Shown here: positions 39,049 to 49,700 of the stretch, piece after piece | Numbering within the stretch: the first letter of the stretch is position 1 | How the letters are laid out: the number at the start of each line of letters is the position of its first letter | NCBI GenBank assembly: GCA_022821275.1 | Contig: JAJEDY010000018.1 | Coordinates: 26,539-90,538, forward strand | Source: Candidatus Latescibacterota bacterium | GTDB lineage: Bacteria; Latescibacterota; UBA2968 | Direction of reading: 5' to 3' | DNA length: 64,000 nt | Notes under the pieces: model-generated | Seen by the model: only the letters and a program-made list of their open reading frames with translations | Databases searched by the model: none | What the model was told of the DNA's origin: nothing | Position numbers and translations under genes: made by a program

Positions 39049-42000
39049 ATGTTATCTATCTTTCACAATGTATGGGGCGTTGCGCGTTATGAGCGCAAAA
39101 TGCTCCTGCGAACCACAAAATTTCGCATTTTGGGCGGTCTGGGGATGAGCATTCCCGTTTTGCTCGGCATCGGCTTTGCCATCGCAGAAGCCAATGGTGC
39201 TGAATTGCCCGTGGGAATTGACTCTTATGTCCCATTTTTAGTGTACAGTTTCTTGCAGACCGTTGTCATAGCATTTATTGTGGGAGATTTTAGAGCAGCG
39301 GATGAACAGGCGCATATTTACGAAGTCGTGGCCGGGCGTCCCATTTCGACTGCGGAACTGGTTGCGGGTAAGTATCTGGGCATTGTTAGTGCGCTTGTCT
39401 TTTTGAGCCTGGGGGTCCTGGTTTTAACCCTGAGTATCCAGGCTGCAAAAATCAGCATGACGGGTAATCCATTTACAATAAAACCCTATATCAGCTACCT
39501 CGTGCTCATGAACCTGCCCGCCTTAATTTTTATGTCCTCTGTGACCTTTTTCCTGGGTGCAGTGTTGCGAAGGCAAGCGGCAGTCGCCCTGATTGTGATC
39601 GGGTATTTGTTGGCCGTCTTGTTATTCCTGGGCAAGCGATATGATGGTATCTACGACTTTGGTGCTTTTTTTATGCCTCTGTATTATTCCGATCTGATCG
39701 GTCTGGCAGATATTACGCAAGTGGGGCTAAAGCGCCTGTTTTACATCTTGCTCGGCATTGGATTTTTTGGCTTTTCGATTGACTGGTATCCCCGTCTTGC
39801 ACATTCCTTAGTCGCGCGGTGGTTTGGCCGCAGCTGCGCCCTCACCGGTTTTGGACTGGCTGTGGGCCTTTACTTTTATATGGATGCAGAGACACAAGAA
39901 GGGAAAGCGTATCGCCAGTCTCTGCTCGAGCAACAGGAAGCGGTTGCGACTATTCCCGTCGCGGAAATAACCCATTACGATCTGGCATTGACGCTTTTGG
40001 GAGAGGCGCCGCTCGCTGCCTCGGGCACGATTAAATTGAGAAATCCCCACGAATCTCCGATCGATACGTTGATCCTTTCGCTCAATCCCGGATTCAAAAT
40101 CCAGAGCCTGACGCGCGGTGATGGCGGCACAATAGCGTGGGAGCGTATGGGAAGTGTGATCCGCGTCATACCCGATAACTCCCTGAACTCGGAACAAGAA
40201 CTCGACCTAACCCTATCATACGCGGGTGATATTAACACGGAAGGTTTTGATCTCAAACGAGAAAAAGCCAGACCAAAGCTGCGCAAACGAGAAGGGCCAT
40301 TTGGAATATTTAATAAAGGCTCTTTGACGGCGTGGATTCGCGACAATTCCATCTTTTTGCCTCCGCGCAGCCGATGGTATCCGGTAACGGGCGTTGATTA
40401 CGGCTATGAGGACACGCGTGCGGTCTCCTTTTCAACGGCAAATTTGCAAATAACATATCCACAAGGCATCGAAGTCATTACTCAGGGACGGGTCGGCAAG
40501 ACCGATACGCTCGGTACACAGGTAACGCGTCAATGGACCGTTGAAAAACCCGTGCCTGTCCTATCGCTCAATGCGGGCGAATACCGCGTTTATCGCGCGA
40601 CCATTCACGACGTCGAATGCGCTCTTTACGCCCATCCATCACATCTGCGTCCGATCCGATTTTTTGAAGGTGCGGAAGAAGAGATTTTGCGGGCACTCGG
40701 GCAGATCATGGACGCTATGGAACAGGAATCGGGCATGAAATACCCCTATACCAGCCTTTCTGTGGTGGAAATTCCCTTCCATGTGCAATGGTATTACGAA
40801 GGCTGGGAAGAAAAGGGCGGGCTGACGCAACCCGGCGTGTTGATGATTGAAGAGGATGTGTTCATGAGGCAGCAATTTACCCGCGATTTTAAGCGCTCTC
40901 AGGAGCGCTCGCGCGGCAATCGTGAACCCAAAGACATAAAAAAAGACCTTTTGGTACGCGCGGTTTTTTCGACCTTTTTTTCCCGAGAAGGAAATTCGGG
41001 CAGACAGGGACAGCCCGGCGGATTATTTCGCAGCCCTGTTGTTCAACTCTGGGCTTATGACAAGCAGTTTGTGGGCGAACATTATTCCCTTCTCAAAAAG
41101 GGCATGCCCCTGTATCTCCAGAATGATTTGAGTTCCAATATGACCTCTGCTTTTTATTCGAGCCAACGACGCGGTGGCGGCGGCGATAGGGGACGTGGCG
41201 GTCGCGATGGTCCCGGGGGTCGCGGAGGCCCCGGAGGGCGCTTCGGATCGGGCGGGGGATCGGGTGCTGCCTGGGATACGTTGATTGCGAAAATGCAGCG
41301 AAAGTCATTTGCCGATTTAAATCCAGAAACGCAAGCCGGCCTCTATCGCCAGGTTCTCGACGCCAAGGGGCCCGCACTTTTTCAAATGATGGAATCTTTT
41401 TTGGGCGAGGAAACATTTCGCACGGTCTTAGACGATATAGACCACAATCACAAATACGAAAACATCGATTTTTCGACCTTTGAACGCGCTGCTGTGGGCG
41501 ATACCACAGAAAGTGCAGAGAGCCAAAAATTGCAACGCCTCGTCAACGACTGGATTTTCAGTACAGAAATCCCGGGCTATACCCTTACAAGGGTAAAAGC
41601 TCTGAAGATGGACGACGGTTTTGGTATGGTGGTCTATCAATTGATTCTGCGGATTAAGAATAGCGAACCGGGCAGGGGATATGTGCAAATCACGGCTACG
41701 GGTCGGGGCGATGAAGCCGTAAAGGGCGTCGAGATTGATGGTGGACAGGAAATTGAAGTTTCGATGGTTTTGTGGGAACAGCCCTTCAGGGTGATGGTCG
41801 AACCCTTTTTTGCACGCAATCGGCGTCCTCTAATGTCCCCCGTGCGCGTTCCCGAAGATGTCACAGAGGGCTTTCCGGTCGCTTATGTCAAAGACGTGAC
41901 GGGCGAGGAGTCTGGGCCTGTTGAGATTATTGTAGATAATGACGACGACGGATTTTCAATGCCCGTGCGGCGTGCAACGCGCTATTTCCGGCCCGGACTC

Positions 42001-42537
42001 AAAGGGGGCAACTGGCGCGAACAGGGCCTGCCAATGGCCTTTGGGCGATTTGAGACAAATTATCGAAGAAAGTCTCAAGGGGATGGTGCACAGCCTGCGG
42101 TTTGGGCAGCGCAAATGCCCAGAGACGGCGAGTTTGATGTAAGTTTCTATTTTGTCGATCCCGCAATGGCCAGGCGCATTCGAATTGCATCGACCTTTAC
42201 ACTCACTATTTTTTACGGGGGCAAAGCCGATACCCTCGAAATAGAACGCGACCAGATGAAAGCGGGATGGAATTATCTGGGGCGATACAAATTTGTCGAG
42301 GGCGAAGAAGCCGCAGTCGAATTGTCTGACCGCGCAGAAGGGCGAGGGGGTCTCTATGCCGATGCCGTGCGATGGCGCTTTTTTGATCCGGAAAACCCCG
42401 ATGCCTACGAAGATGAAATGCCTACCTTTACTGGACGCGGTAGAGGTGGACCAGGAGGTGGCCCCGGGGGGCGCGGCGGGGATGGTAGGCGAGGTCCCGG
42501 TGGTGGCAGAGGTGGTGGCGGGTTTTTGGGCTTTTAA
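39049..42537 (+). CDS. ABC-2 permease fused to an M1-aminopeptidase-like domain lacking HExxH
   Basis: This 1162-residue protein has an N-terminal ABC-2 permease of about six to eight membrane helices (residues 1-285) and a large ectodomain. Residues 305-680 resemble the beta-saddle and thermolysin-like parts of M1 peptidases (SLTRGDG, YPYTSLSVVEIPFHVQWY, QPGVLMIEED, LKKGMPLYLQ). The zinc motif HExxH is absent from the whole protein, so peptidase activity is unlikely. Low-complexity Gly/Arg segments lie near residues 705-740 and at the C terminus. Permease/M1 fusions are known in environmental bacteria. It probably pairs with the ATPase at 38143. The ectodomain may bind a protein or peptide substrate. 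Confidence 0.82.
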   Translation: MLSIFHNVWGVARYERKMLLRTTKFRILGGLGMSIPVLLGIGFAIAEANGAELPVGIDSYVPFLVYSFLQTVVIAFIVGDFRAADEQAHIYEVVAGRPISTAELVAGKYLGIVSALVFLSLGVLVLTLSIQAAKISMTGNPFTIKPYISYLVLMNLPALIFMSSVTFFLGAVLRRQAAVALIVIGYLLAVLLFLGKRYDGIYDFGAFFMPLYYSDLIGLADITQVGLKRLFYILLGIGFFGFSIDWYPRLAHSLVARWFGRSCALTGFGLAVGLYFYMDAETQEGKAYRQSLLEQQEAVATIPVAEITHYDLALTLLGEAPLAASGTIKLRNPHESPIDTLILSLNPGFKIQSLTRGDGGTIAWERMGSVIRVIPDNSLNSEQELDLTLSYAGDINTEGFDLKREKARPKLRKREGPFGIFNKGSLTAWIRDNSIFLPPRSRWYPVTGVDYGYEDTRAVSFSTANLQITYPQGIEVITQGRVGKTDTLGTQVTRQWTVEKPVPVLSLNAGEYRVYRATIHDVECALYAHPSHLRPIRFFEGAEEEILRALGQIMDAMEQESGMKYPYTSLSVVEIPFHVQWYYEGWEEKGGLTQPGVLMIEEDVFMRQQFTRDFKRSQERSRGNREPKDIKKDLLVRAVFSTFFSREGNSGRQGQPGGLFRSPVVQLWAYDKQFVGEHYSLLKKGMPLYLQNDLSSNMTSAFYSSQRRGGGGDRGRGGRDGPGGRGGPGGRFGSGGGSGAAWDTLIAKMQRKSFADLNPETQAGLYRQVLDAKGPALFQMMESFLGEETFRTVLDDIDHNHKYENIDFSTFERAAVGDTTESAESQKLQRLVNDWIFSTEIPGYTLTRVKALKMDDGFGMVVYQLILRIKNSEPGRGYVQITATGRGDEAVKGVEIDGGQEIEVSMVLWEQPFRVMVEPFFARNRRPLMSPVRVPEDVTEGFPVAYVKDVTGEESGPVEIIVDNDDDGFSMPVRRATRYFRPGLKGGNWREQGLPMAFGRFETNYRRKSQGDGAQPAVWAAQMPRDGEFDVSFYFVDPAMARRIRIASTFTLTIFYGGKADTLEIERDQMKAGWNYLGRYKFVEGEEAAVELSDRAEGRGGLYADAVRWRFFDPENPDAYEDEMPTFTGRGRGGPGGGPGGRGGDGRRGPGGGRGGGGFLGF

Positions 42538-42541
42538 TTTT

Positions 42542-42571
42542 ATCCGCAGATGGACGCAGATGGACGCGGAT
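42542..42571. repeat. Dispersed intergenic repeat (ATCCGCAGATGGACGCAG type)
   Basis: ATCCGCAGATGGACGCAGAT followed by GGACGCGGAT holds two direct copies of GCAGATGGAC and has inverted ends (ATCCGC / GCGGAT). Related copies lie at 52166-52183 and 61714-61766. It sits in the 62-nt gap between the permease and adaptor genes. Confidence 0.75.
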
Positions 42572-42599
42572 AATTTGGAAATACAAGGGAGGAATGGAC

Positions 42600-43667
42600 G
42601 TGAAGTTTGACTTTTGCTCAAAATTTCTGTTGGTAATTGTCCTTTGTACGCTGGTCGCCTGCGATCAACAGACGGAACAGCGCACCGTTGATCTGACGGT
42701 TCCCGTTACTGTGCAATCCGTGGAGACGGGAACAATTGAATCCATTGTGACGGCTACCGGTACACTCAGACCCGTGCGCGAAGCCCAGATCACAACGGAG
42801 ATTCGGGGAAATCTGTACTGGAGCAAGGGGAGCAATAACCGCTTGCTCGCCAAGGGTTCAGAGGTTAGAAGGGGACAGACTATAGCCAGGCTCGACAGCG
42901 ATGAATGGGTTGTTGGCGCACGGGTGGAAGCGCGCAAACTGGCGGTTGAGACAGCCAAACGAACGCTAAAAGAGCAGGAAACCCTGTTTAGCCGACAACT
43001 CGCAACGGAAATGAACGTCGAAAGTGCGCGTAGAGCCTGGGCAGATGCAGAAGCCAACTACCAGGACGCGCTTATCAAGATCGATAAAACCAAACTTTTG
43101 GCTCCCATTCAGGGTGTGCTGTCGGAACTTGCGGATATTACGCAGGGAACGCTGGTGACGCCAAATACCGCAATCGCAAAAATTATGGATTATTCGCAGG
43201 TATTTGTGGATCTGAAAATTCCCAATGCCCAGATTGTTAATGTAAAATTGGGCCAGGGCATCCGCGTGAGCAATTACGCTTTGCCCGAAGAAGTTTTTGA
43301 GGGCGAGATTGTCGAAATGGATCCGGCTATTGATCCGGTCACGCGCACGGTTCAGGTCGTCGGGATGGTCGATAATCCCGACTTGTTGTTGCGAGCGGGT
43401 ATGTTTGTCAAAACAGAAATCGTCACGGAGTCGCGGCAAAATGTCGTACTTATTGCGCGCAATCTCGTTTTGCGGCGGAGAAACCAGAAAGTCGTTTTTG
43501 TCGAAGAAGAGGGCCGCGCACAACAACGCGAAGTCGAAACCGGTCTGGAAGACCGAGACCGCGTGGAAATTGTGGTCGGCCTTGAACCGGGAGACCAATT
43601 GATCACGAGCAATTACGAAACGCTGAGGCCGCGAACTCGCGTGCGGGTCACGGGAGATAGACGATGA
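42600..43667 (+). CDS. RND efflux membrane fusion protein (periplasmic adaptor), lipoprotein
   Basis: This 355-residue HlyD/AcrA-type adaptor has a lipobox CTLVAC (C21). It then has a beta-barrel/lipoyl half-motif (GTLRPVREAQI), an alpha hairpin (about residues 100-155), the second lipoyl half (LLAPIQGVLSELADI.QGT) and a beta-barrel domain ending in the membrane-proximal region (RAGMFVKTEI, GLEPGDQLI). I chose GTG 42600 because GGGAGG lies 7 nt upstream, whereas ATG 42594 has only 1 nt of spacing. It overlaps the RND gene by 4 nt and should link the inner-membrane pumps to an outer-membrane channel. No TolC-like gene is seen in the window. Confidence 0.92.
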   Translation: MKFDFCSKFLLVIVLCTLVACDQQTEQRTVDLTVPVTVQSVETGTIESIVTATGTLRPVREAQITTEIRGNLYWSKGSNNRLLAKGSEVRRGQTIARLDSDEWVVGARVEARKLAVETAKRTLKEQETLFSRQLATEMNVESARRAWADAEANYQDALIKIDKTKLLAPIQGVLSELADITQGTLVTPNTAIAKIMDYSQVFVDLKIPNAQIVNVKLGQGIRVSNYALPEEVFEGEIVEMDPAIDPVTRTVQVVGMVDNPDLLLRAGMFVKTEIVTESRQNVVLIARNLVLRRRNQKVVFVEEEGRAQQREVETGLEDRDRVEIVVGLEPGDQLITSNYETLRPRTRVRVTGDRR

Positions 43668-46600
43668 ATTTGCCGGAATTTTCAACGCGATATCCCGTGA
43701 CGATTGCCATGGCAACCCTCGCGGTGGTGTTGCTCGGCTGGATATCTCTGGACGGTTTGGGCACCGATCTCTTGCCGGATCTTCAGACGCCTGTCGTCAC
43801 CATAGACCTGGCAGCACCGGGCAAATCGCCTGTCGAGATTGAAGAAAGCTATACGCGCCGTCTCGAACGCGATGTGAGCACGATTAACGGCGTCAAGCGC
43901 GTGTATTCGATTACCCGCTCCGGACAAGCCGTGGTCATTGCGGAATTTGCCTGGGATGCGGACATGGATTACGGGTTGCTCGACGTGCAAAAAAGGGTGG
44001 GGCGCTATGCGGCAAATGATGATGTATCTCAGTTAGATGTGACGCGAGAAGACCCGCTCGCGCTTGCGGTGATGCGAATTGCGATTACAGCAGACGAAAA
44101 CACGGAACTCGACGCACTGATGGGCACGGTAGAATTACTGATCAAACCCAAATTGGAGGCCCTCGATGGCGTGGCGTCTGCCGAGGTGGAAGGGGGAGCA
44201 GAAAAGGAAGTGCGCGTTTCGCTCGATCCCTATTTGCTCGAAGCGTTTGGGCTTTCACCCGATGCGGTCATCAATCGCATCGCACAGGCAAATGCCGATG
44301 TATCCGGGGGTACGCTCAGAGAAAATCAGCAGTCGTATCTGGTCAAAGCCCTCGGTCGCTTAGATGACATAAACGATGTACGGGAAGTCATCGTGGGAGA
44401 AAAGCGCGGGGGAGGAGGCACGGTTTCCGGAGACCGCGTGCCGGTGCGCGTGCGCGACGTGGGCACGGTTGACCTGGAATATCAAGAGCGAGAAACCATC
44501 GTGCGCCTCGATGGCCGGGAATGCGTTGGCCTCGCCATTTACAAAGAAGCCAGCAGCAATACAGTCGCCGTAGTCAATACGGTATTGGATGCGATAGACG
44601 ATATCGAAGCAGACCTGAGCGGCATGCAATTTACAACCGTCGAAAATCAGGCGCGATTTGTCGAAGATGCCATAGGCGAAGTCGAAACATCGGCCATCCA
44701 TGGGGCGATTTTGGCAATTTTCGTGCTTTTGATCGCGTTGCGGAGTTGGACAGTGACGCTGGTGATTGCGTTGGCGATTCCCATTTCCGTATTGGCGACA
44801 TTCTCGCTCATGTACTTTGAGGGACTGACCCTGAATATTATGACGCTGGGTGGGTTGGCTCTGGGCGCGGGCATGCTCGTTGACAATGCCATTGTGGTTA
44901 TTGAGAATATTTATCGCCATCTCGAAAGCGGCGAGGATGCGCGCACAGCATCGAGTCGCGGAGCCTCTGAAGTCGGCGTGGCAATTCTGGCTTCAACGCT
45001 GACGACCGTGGCTGTTTTTTTGCCTATTGTCTATTTGCAGGGGCTGGCGGGCAAGCTCTTTGTGGATCAGGCTTGGACAGTCGCATTTTCGCTGCTGTCA
45101 TCGCTGGTTGTGGCAATGACGACGATTCCGATGCTGACGTCGCGCATTTTCCGGCGGCTGAATACCACGCGTCACACGACCATTCGGTCGGACAAATACT
45201 ATCGGTTTCTCAATGGTGTTTTGAACCGCAAACTCATCATGCTCGGCGTCGTGCTGCTCATTCTGGGTGGGACGGGATATATCGCCCGCGAGTTGCAAAC
45301 CGAATTTATCCCGCGTGAGGATCAGGGGCTGTTTCAAATTGATCTCACATTGTCTGAAGGCTCGCGTGTGGAACTGAGCGATCAGGTCGCCCTGCACGCC
45401 AAAGAGATTGTCGAAAGCGTCGGCGGGAGCGATGTGGCGCATGTGTACGCATTGGTCGGCCTCAATCCCGCCCTGGTATCGAGCGGAGGCGAACCAACGG
45501 GTCCCAATCGCGCGACCCTATCGGTGGCTTTGCACACACAGCGATCCCGCAGCGTCAGCGAATTGGTGCGCGATCTGGATCCCATTTTGAGTGCCATGCC
45601 CGATATCGAGGTGAAATACAAGCTGCACGAAACCGCGCTCGAAGGCGTGATGGGGGGGCAAGAAGCGCCCATTCAGATCGAAGTGTCTGGGGAAAATCTC
45701 GATATTTTGGCGCGTATCACAAAAGATCTTCAGACGAGGATAGAGGATCTGCCTTCGGTGTACAATGTACGCACGAGTTTTCAGGGTGGGCAGCCAGAAG
45801 TCGATCTGGCGATTCGCGATGAAGTGGCATCGGCTTTTGGACTGACCACGCAGACCATCAGCCGCACATTGGAAAGACAACTGTCGGGTGAAGTTGCCGG
45901 CGAATTGTCTAAAGATCAGCGCACGCGAGATATCCGGGTAAAATATCGAGATATAGACCTGCGCGAACTCCACACCATGCAAATTGAGGGATCAGATGGC
46001 GCGATCCTGACATTGGGGGATATTGCCGAGCTTAATATTGTTGAAGGCCCTCGAGAAATTTTGAGAGAAAATCAGCGGCGCGTGGGACGCATTACGGGAT
46101 ATCTCACAGAAGGGCGCATTTTAAGTGAAGCTATTGCCGACGTACGCGCCACTATGCAGGAAATGGCTGTGCCGTCGGGGTATCGCATTGAAATTGGCGG
46201 GGAAGAGCGCGAACGCGCGGCGTCGTTTGAAAGTCTCAAATTCGCACTCCTGCTTTCAATTGTCCTGGTCTATATGGTTATGGCATCGCTGTTTGAATCC
46301 ACGCTCCATCCGTTCACCGTCATGTTTTCCGTTCCCTTAGCCGGCGTTGGCGTGATATTTGGATTCTATCTTTTGGGCGAACCGCTCAGTGTAATGGCCT
46401 ATATCGGCATTATTATGCTGGGGGGTATTGCGGTAAATGATGCGATTGTGCTCGTGGATCGCATCAACCAGCTCAGGCAAGCTGGCTTGACGCTGCGAGA
46501 AGCGATTCTACAGGGCGGGCAGGACCGCTTGCGCCCCATTATGATGACGAGTGCGACGACCATCCTCGCCCTGCTGCCCATGGCACTCGGCTTTGGCGAG

Positions 46601-46729
46601 GGGGCAAAATTGCGCGCGCCTATGGCGATTGCCGTCATTGCCGGATTGGTGACATCGACATTGATGACCTTACTCGTGATCCCCACTATGTATGAACTGA
46701 TTGATCGACTTCGGGGGAAATCCGCGTGA
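43664..46729 (+). CDS. RND efflux permease (HAE1/AcrB-like)
   Basis: This 1021-residue RND permease has two repeats of one plus five membrane helices and two large periplasmic loops. The proton-relay helix reads GMLVDNAIVVIENI, so D407 of the AcrB pattern is present and D408 is Asn. The TM10 segment is GGIAVNDAIVLVDRI, without the AcrB lysine. These substitutions occur in a broad subgroup of HAE1 permeases. It starts with ATGA overlapping the adaptor and ends with GTGA overlapping the fusion gene, so the three are translationally coupled. It likely exports a hydrophobic or amphiphilic substrate; the compound is unknown. Confidence 0.95.
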   Translation: MNLPEFSTRYPVTIAMATLAVVLLGWISLDGLGTDLLPDLQTPVVTIDLAAPGKSPVEIEESYTRRLERDVSTINGVKRVYSITRSGQAVVIAEFAWDADMDYGLLDVQKRVGRYAANDDVSQLDVTREDPLALAVMRIAITADENTELDALMGTVELLIKPKLEALDGVASAEVEGGAEKEVRVSLDPYLLEAFGLSPDAVINRIAQANADVSGGTLRENQQSYLVKALGRLDDINDVREVIVGEKRGGGGTVSGDRVPVRVRDVGTVDLEYQERETIVRLDGRECVGLAIYKEASSNTVAVVNTVLDAIDDIEADLSGMQFTTVENQARFVEDAIGEVETSAIHGAILAIFVLLIALRSWTVTLVIALAIPISVLATFSLMYFEGLTLNIMTLGGLALGAGMLVDNAIVVIENIYRHLESGEDARTASSRGASEVGVAILASTLTTVAVFLPIVYLQGLAGKLFVDQAWTVAFSLLSSLVVAMTTIPMLTSRIFRRLNTTRHTTIRSDKYYRFLNGVLNRKLIMLGVVLLILGGTGYIARELQTEFIPREDQGLFQIDLTLSEGSRVELSDQVALHAKEIVESVGGSDVAHVYALVGLNPALVSSGGEPTGPNRATLSVALHTQRSRSVSELVRDLDPILSAMPDIEVKYKLHETALEGVMGGQEAPIQIEVSGENLDILARITKDLQTRIEDLPSVYNVRTSFQGGQPEVDLAIRDEVASAFGLTTQTISRTLERQLSGEVAGELSKDQRTRDIRVKYRDIDLRELHTMQIEGSDGAILTLGDIAELNIVEGPREILRENQRRVGRITGYLTEGRILSEAIADVRATMQEMAVPSGYRIEIGGEERERAASFESLKFALLLSIVLVYMVMASLFESTLHPFTVMFSVPLAGVGVIFGFYLLGEPLSVMAYIGIIMLGGIAVNDAIVLVDRINQLRQAGLTLREAILQGGQDRLRPIMMTSATTILALLPMALGFGEGAKLRAPMAIAVIAGLVTSTLMTLLVIPTMYELIDRLRGKSA

Positions 46730-49700
46730 CACTTGCTGGTATTGCCGTTCGGCGGCCCGTGACCACGGCCATGTTCTTTTTTGCTCTGGCTATTTTAGGC
46801 GCGATTTCACTGGATCGGTTGCCCGTCCAGATATTTCCCGAACTCGTTTACCCGGAAGTCTTTGTCGCGCTTACTCAGCAGGGCTATTCGCCCGAACAGG
46901 TCGAGCGGGAATTGGTGATGCCCGTCGAGAGAGAAGTGGGCAAACTCGAAGGCATTGAGGCGTATGAATCCTTTTCGCGCCAGAACAATGGCGGGGTACG
47001 CATTTCTTACGCGCCCAATACGGATATGAAATTCGCCCTGCTGCAAATCGAGAGTCGCATCACGCGCCTGCAACCGCTTCTGCCCGAAAGAACGCGGGTC
47101 AATATACAGCGCTTTGATGCCTCTGATCTGAGCGCCTCGGTGATGCAAATTCACGTGTTGGGCGAAGGCGATATAAACTGGTTACGCGAATTTGCCGAGG
47201 AGAAAATCAGACCGGAATTGGAAGCGGTCGATGGCGTTGTCAACGCGCAGGTCCTGGGCGGGCAAAGGACGGCTATTGAAATTATTGTCGATCCACTAAT
47301 GCTGCAGGCGCACCAGCTTTCGATGTCCGATGTTCGCAACCGGATCAATGCTTTTAATACGCGGCGGCAATATCTCGGGCGGGTGTACGACGACGACCAG
47401 GCTTATGCGGTCAGCATTAAGGGCCAATTTACAGACCTCGTGCAAATCCGCAGAGTCGTTATCAAACCCGAATTGCCCCTGCATCTGGGCGACATTGCCA
47501 AAATCCGCTACGGCCTTCAGGAGCGTACAGACCTGCAACGCATCAATGGCAAAGCCGCTGTTGGCATTCGCATTCAAAAAGACGATGAAGCCAATCTCAT
47601 CGAACTTGCAGGAGAACTCGAAGACACCATCGAACGCGTCAACGGCGACCTCGCCTATGAAAATATCCAACTCGTGATCAGCCAGAATCAGGCTGAAATT
47701 ATGAACGAAGCCCTCAATTTCCTCAAACGGGCCGCTGTTGTCGGGGGATTGCTCGGGCTTTTTGTTTTGTTCTTATTTTTGAGAAACTTGCGTTTTGTCG
47801 CTGTTTTGCTCCTCGCCATTCCGTGTTCTTTGCTGCTCACATTTAACCTGATGTATATGTGGGATCTCAGTTTGAATGTGCTCTCGATGTGCGGCCTCGC
47901 GCTTGCAGTTGGTATGTTGATGGACAACGGCATCGTGGTCATGGAAAATATCTTCAAGCATTTTGAACAGGGCAAATCTCCCAAAGAAGCAGCAAAAGCC
48001 GGAACCGATGAGGTTGCACGCGCCGTTGTTGCGGCAACCGCGACTACGATTACGGTTTTTGTACCCGTCGTTTTTATTCAAAGCGACTTTCAGGATATCT
48101 TGAGAGAATTCGCGCTGTCCATCGCCTTTCCTCTGCTTGCCTCTCTACTCGTAGCCCTCACACTCGTGCCTGCCCTCGCGTCGAAAACCCTCTCTCTCGC
48201 ATCTCGACCACCGACGGGAACAGGCGCGCTGATCGAGATGTACACAGTGTGTCTCAAAGCGGGCTTGCGCCACAGAATCAGCGTGTCACTGGGCATAGCC
48301 GGTGCGCTTGTCATCACATTGATCATTTCCTTTTTCTTTATGCTACAGCAGGAAATCCGCCGGGAAGAAAGCCGTTTTACCGTCTATATCAGCATGCCCG
48401 AAGGCACGACTATTGAAGCCCTCGATGCTGTTGTTGGCGAAATTGAAAGTGCTGTGCGAGATCTCAAAGGTGTAGATCGCTTTACGACCAGTATCAGCGA
48501 AACCCAGGCGAGTATCAATGTGGAACTTTTGCCCTTGTCCGAACGCCCCGACCAGATTTCTGTCGATCTCATCAAAGAGAATCTCGAAGAGTCGTTCGGT
48601 GATGTCCAAAACGCAATTGTGAGTTATGAGGCCATCGCGCGCACAGGCAGGGGAGGTGGGGGAGGCCGAGGGGGAGGTGGAGGAGGTGGAGGTATTCGGG
48701 GTGCCGGTCGGGCCTCGGGCGGATTCAATCTGGAAGGGGGCACGCCTTCGGAAATGGCTGTGATCCGCGGCTATGATTTTACGGTGCTTCAAATGCTTGC
48801 AGACGATCTGGTCTATCGCCTCGAAGAAGTGGAGGAAATCGATCCCAATAGCGTGCGGGCCGATGCGGAACGCGGCGCATCTGAGGTGCATGTTTTGCCC
48901 GATGAAGAAGTGATGTTTGACCGGCGATTGCAGGTGCGCCAGGTGCTCAATGCCGTATCCGACGCCAATCCGCGCGGCGCGCGTTCCAATATTGCATTTC
49001 TCACACCCGAAGGCACTGAAATCCCGATTGATATTCGCAATGTCGAAGATCCCGAAGAAGAAGGGGAAGGCATTGCGGGATTGAGACAGACGCCGATTCT
49101 GGGTGCTGGGGATACGTACATTCCCCTTGTGGAAGTTTCGCATGTGCGACGAGATCAGGGCAGAAGCATGATTTTGCGCACCGATCAATCGCGGCGCATA
49201 ATTGTGTCCTATAATTTCGCCGAGGAAATTTTGCAATCTCAGCCTCTGCTGGAAGCCTCTCGCGTTTATGTGCAAGCTGTGGTCTCTGAAATGGTGCTGC
49301 CCGAAGGGTATAGCATCGAAATGATCGAGGCAGAGGAAGAGACGATTTATTACTGGATGATGGGCATTGCCGCGCTGTTGATTTTTATGATTTTGGCCTC
49401 TTTGTTTGAATCGCTTTCCGCGCCTTTGGTTATCTTGTGTACATTGCCCGCGGCAATTATTGGATCGTGCTGGGCACTGGTCTTATCGGGTACGGGATTG
49501 ACTTCGCAAGAAGCGCCAATGGCACTGCTGGGGCTTATTGTTTTGAGCGGTATTGCCGTCAACAACGGGATCGTGCTGATCGACGCAATCGAAACCCTTC
49601 GCCGCCACGGATTCAGGCGAGAACGCGCGGTACTCGCGGCGAGCCGGTCGCGCGTGCGTCCTGTTTTAATGACTTCGGCAACCACCATTTTGGGCATGTT

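Noticed and set aside
43664..46729. Heavy-metal (CusA-type) RND pump
   Set aside because: The relay helix reads VDNAIVV as in HAE1-like pumps, and no methionine-rich metal relay is apparent.
48343..49275. 310-codon minus-strand frame opposite the RND-ABC fusion
   Set aside because: It is a shadow of a GC-rich permease gene, with no ribosome site or motifs.
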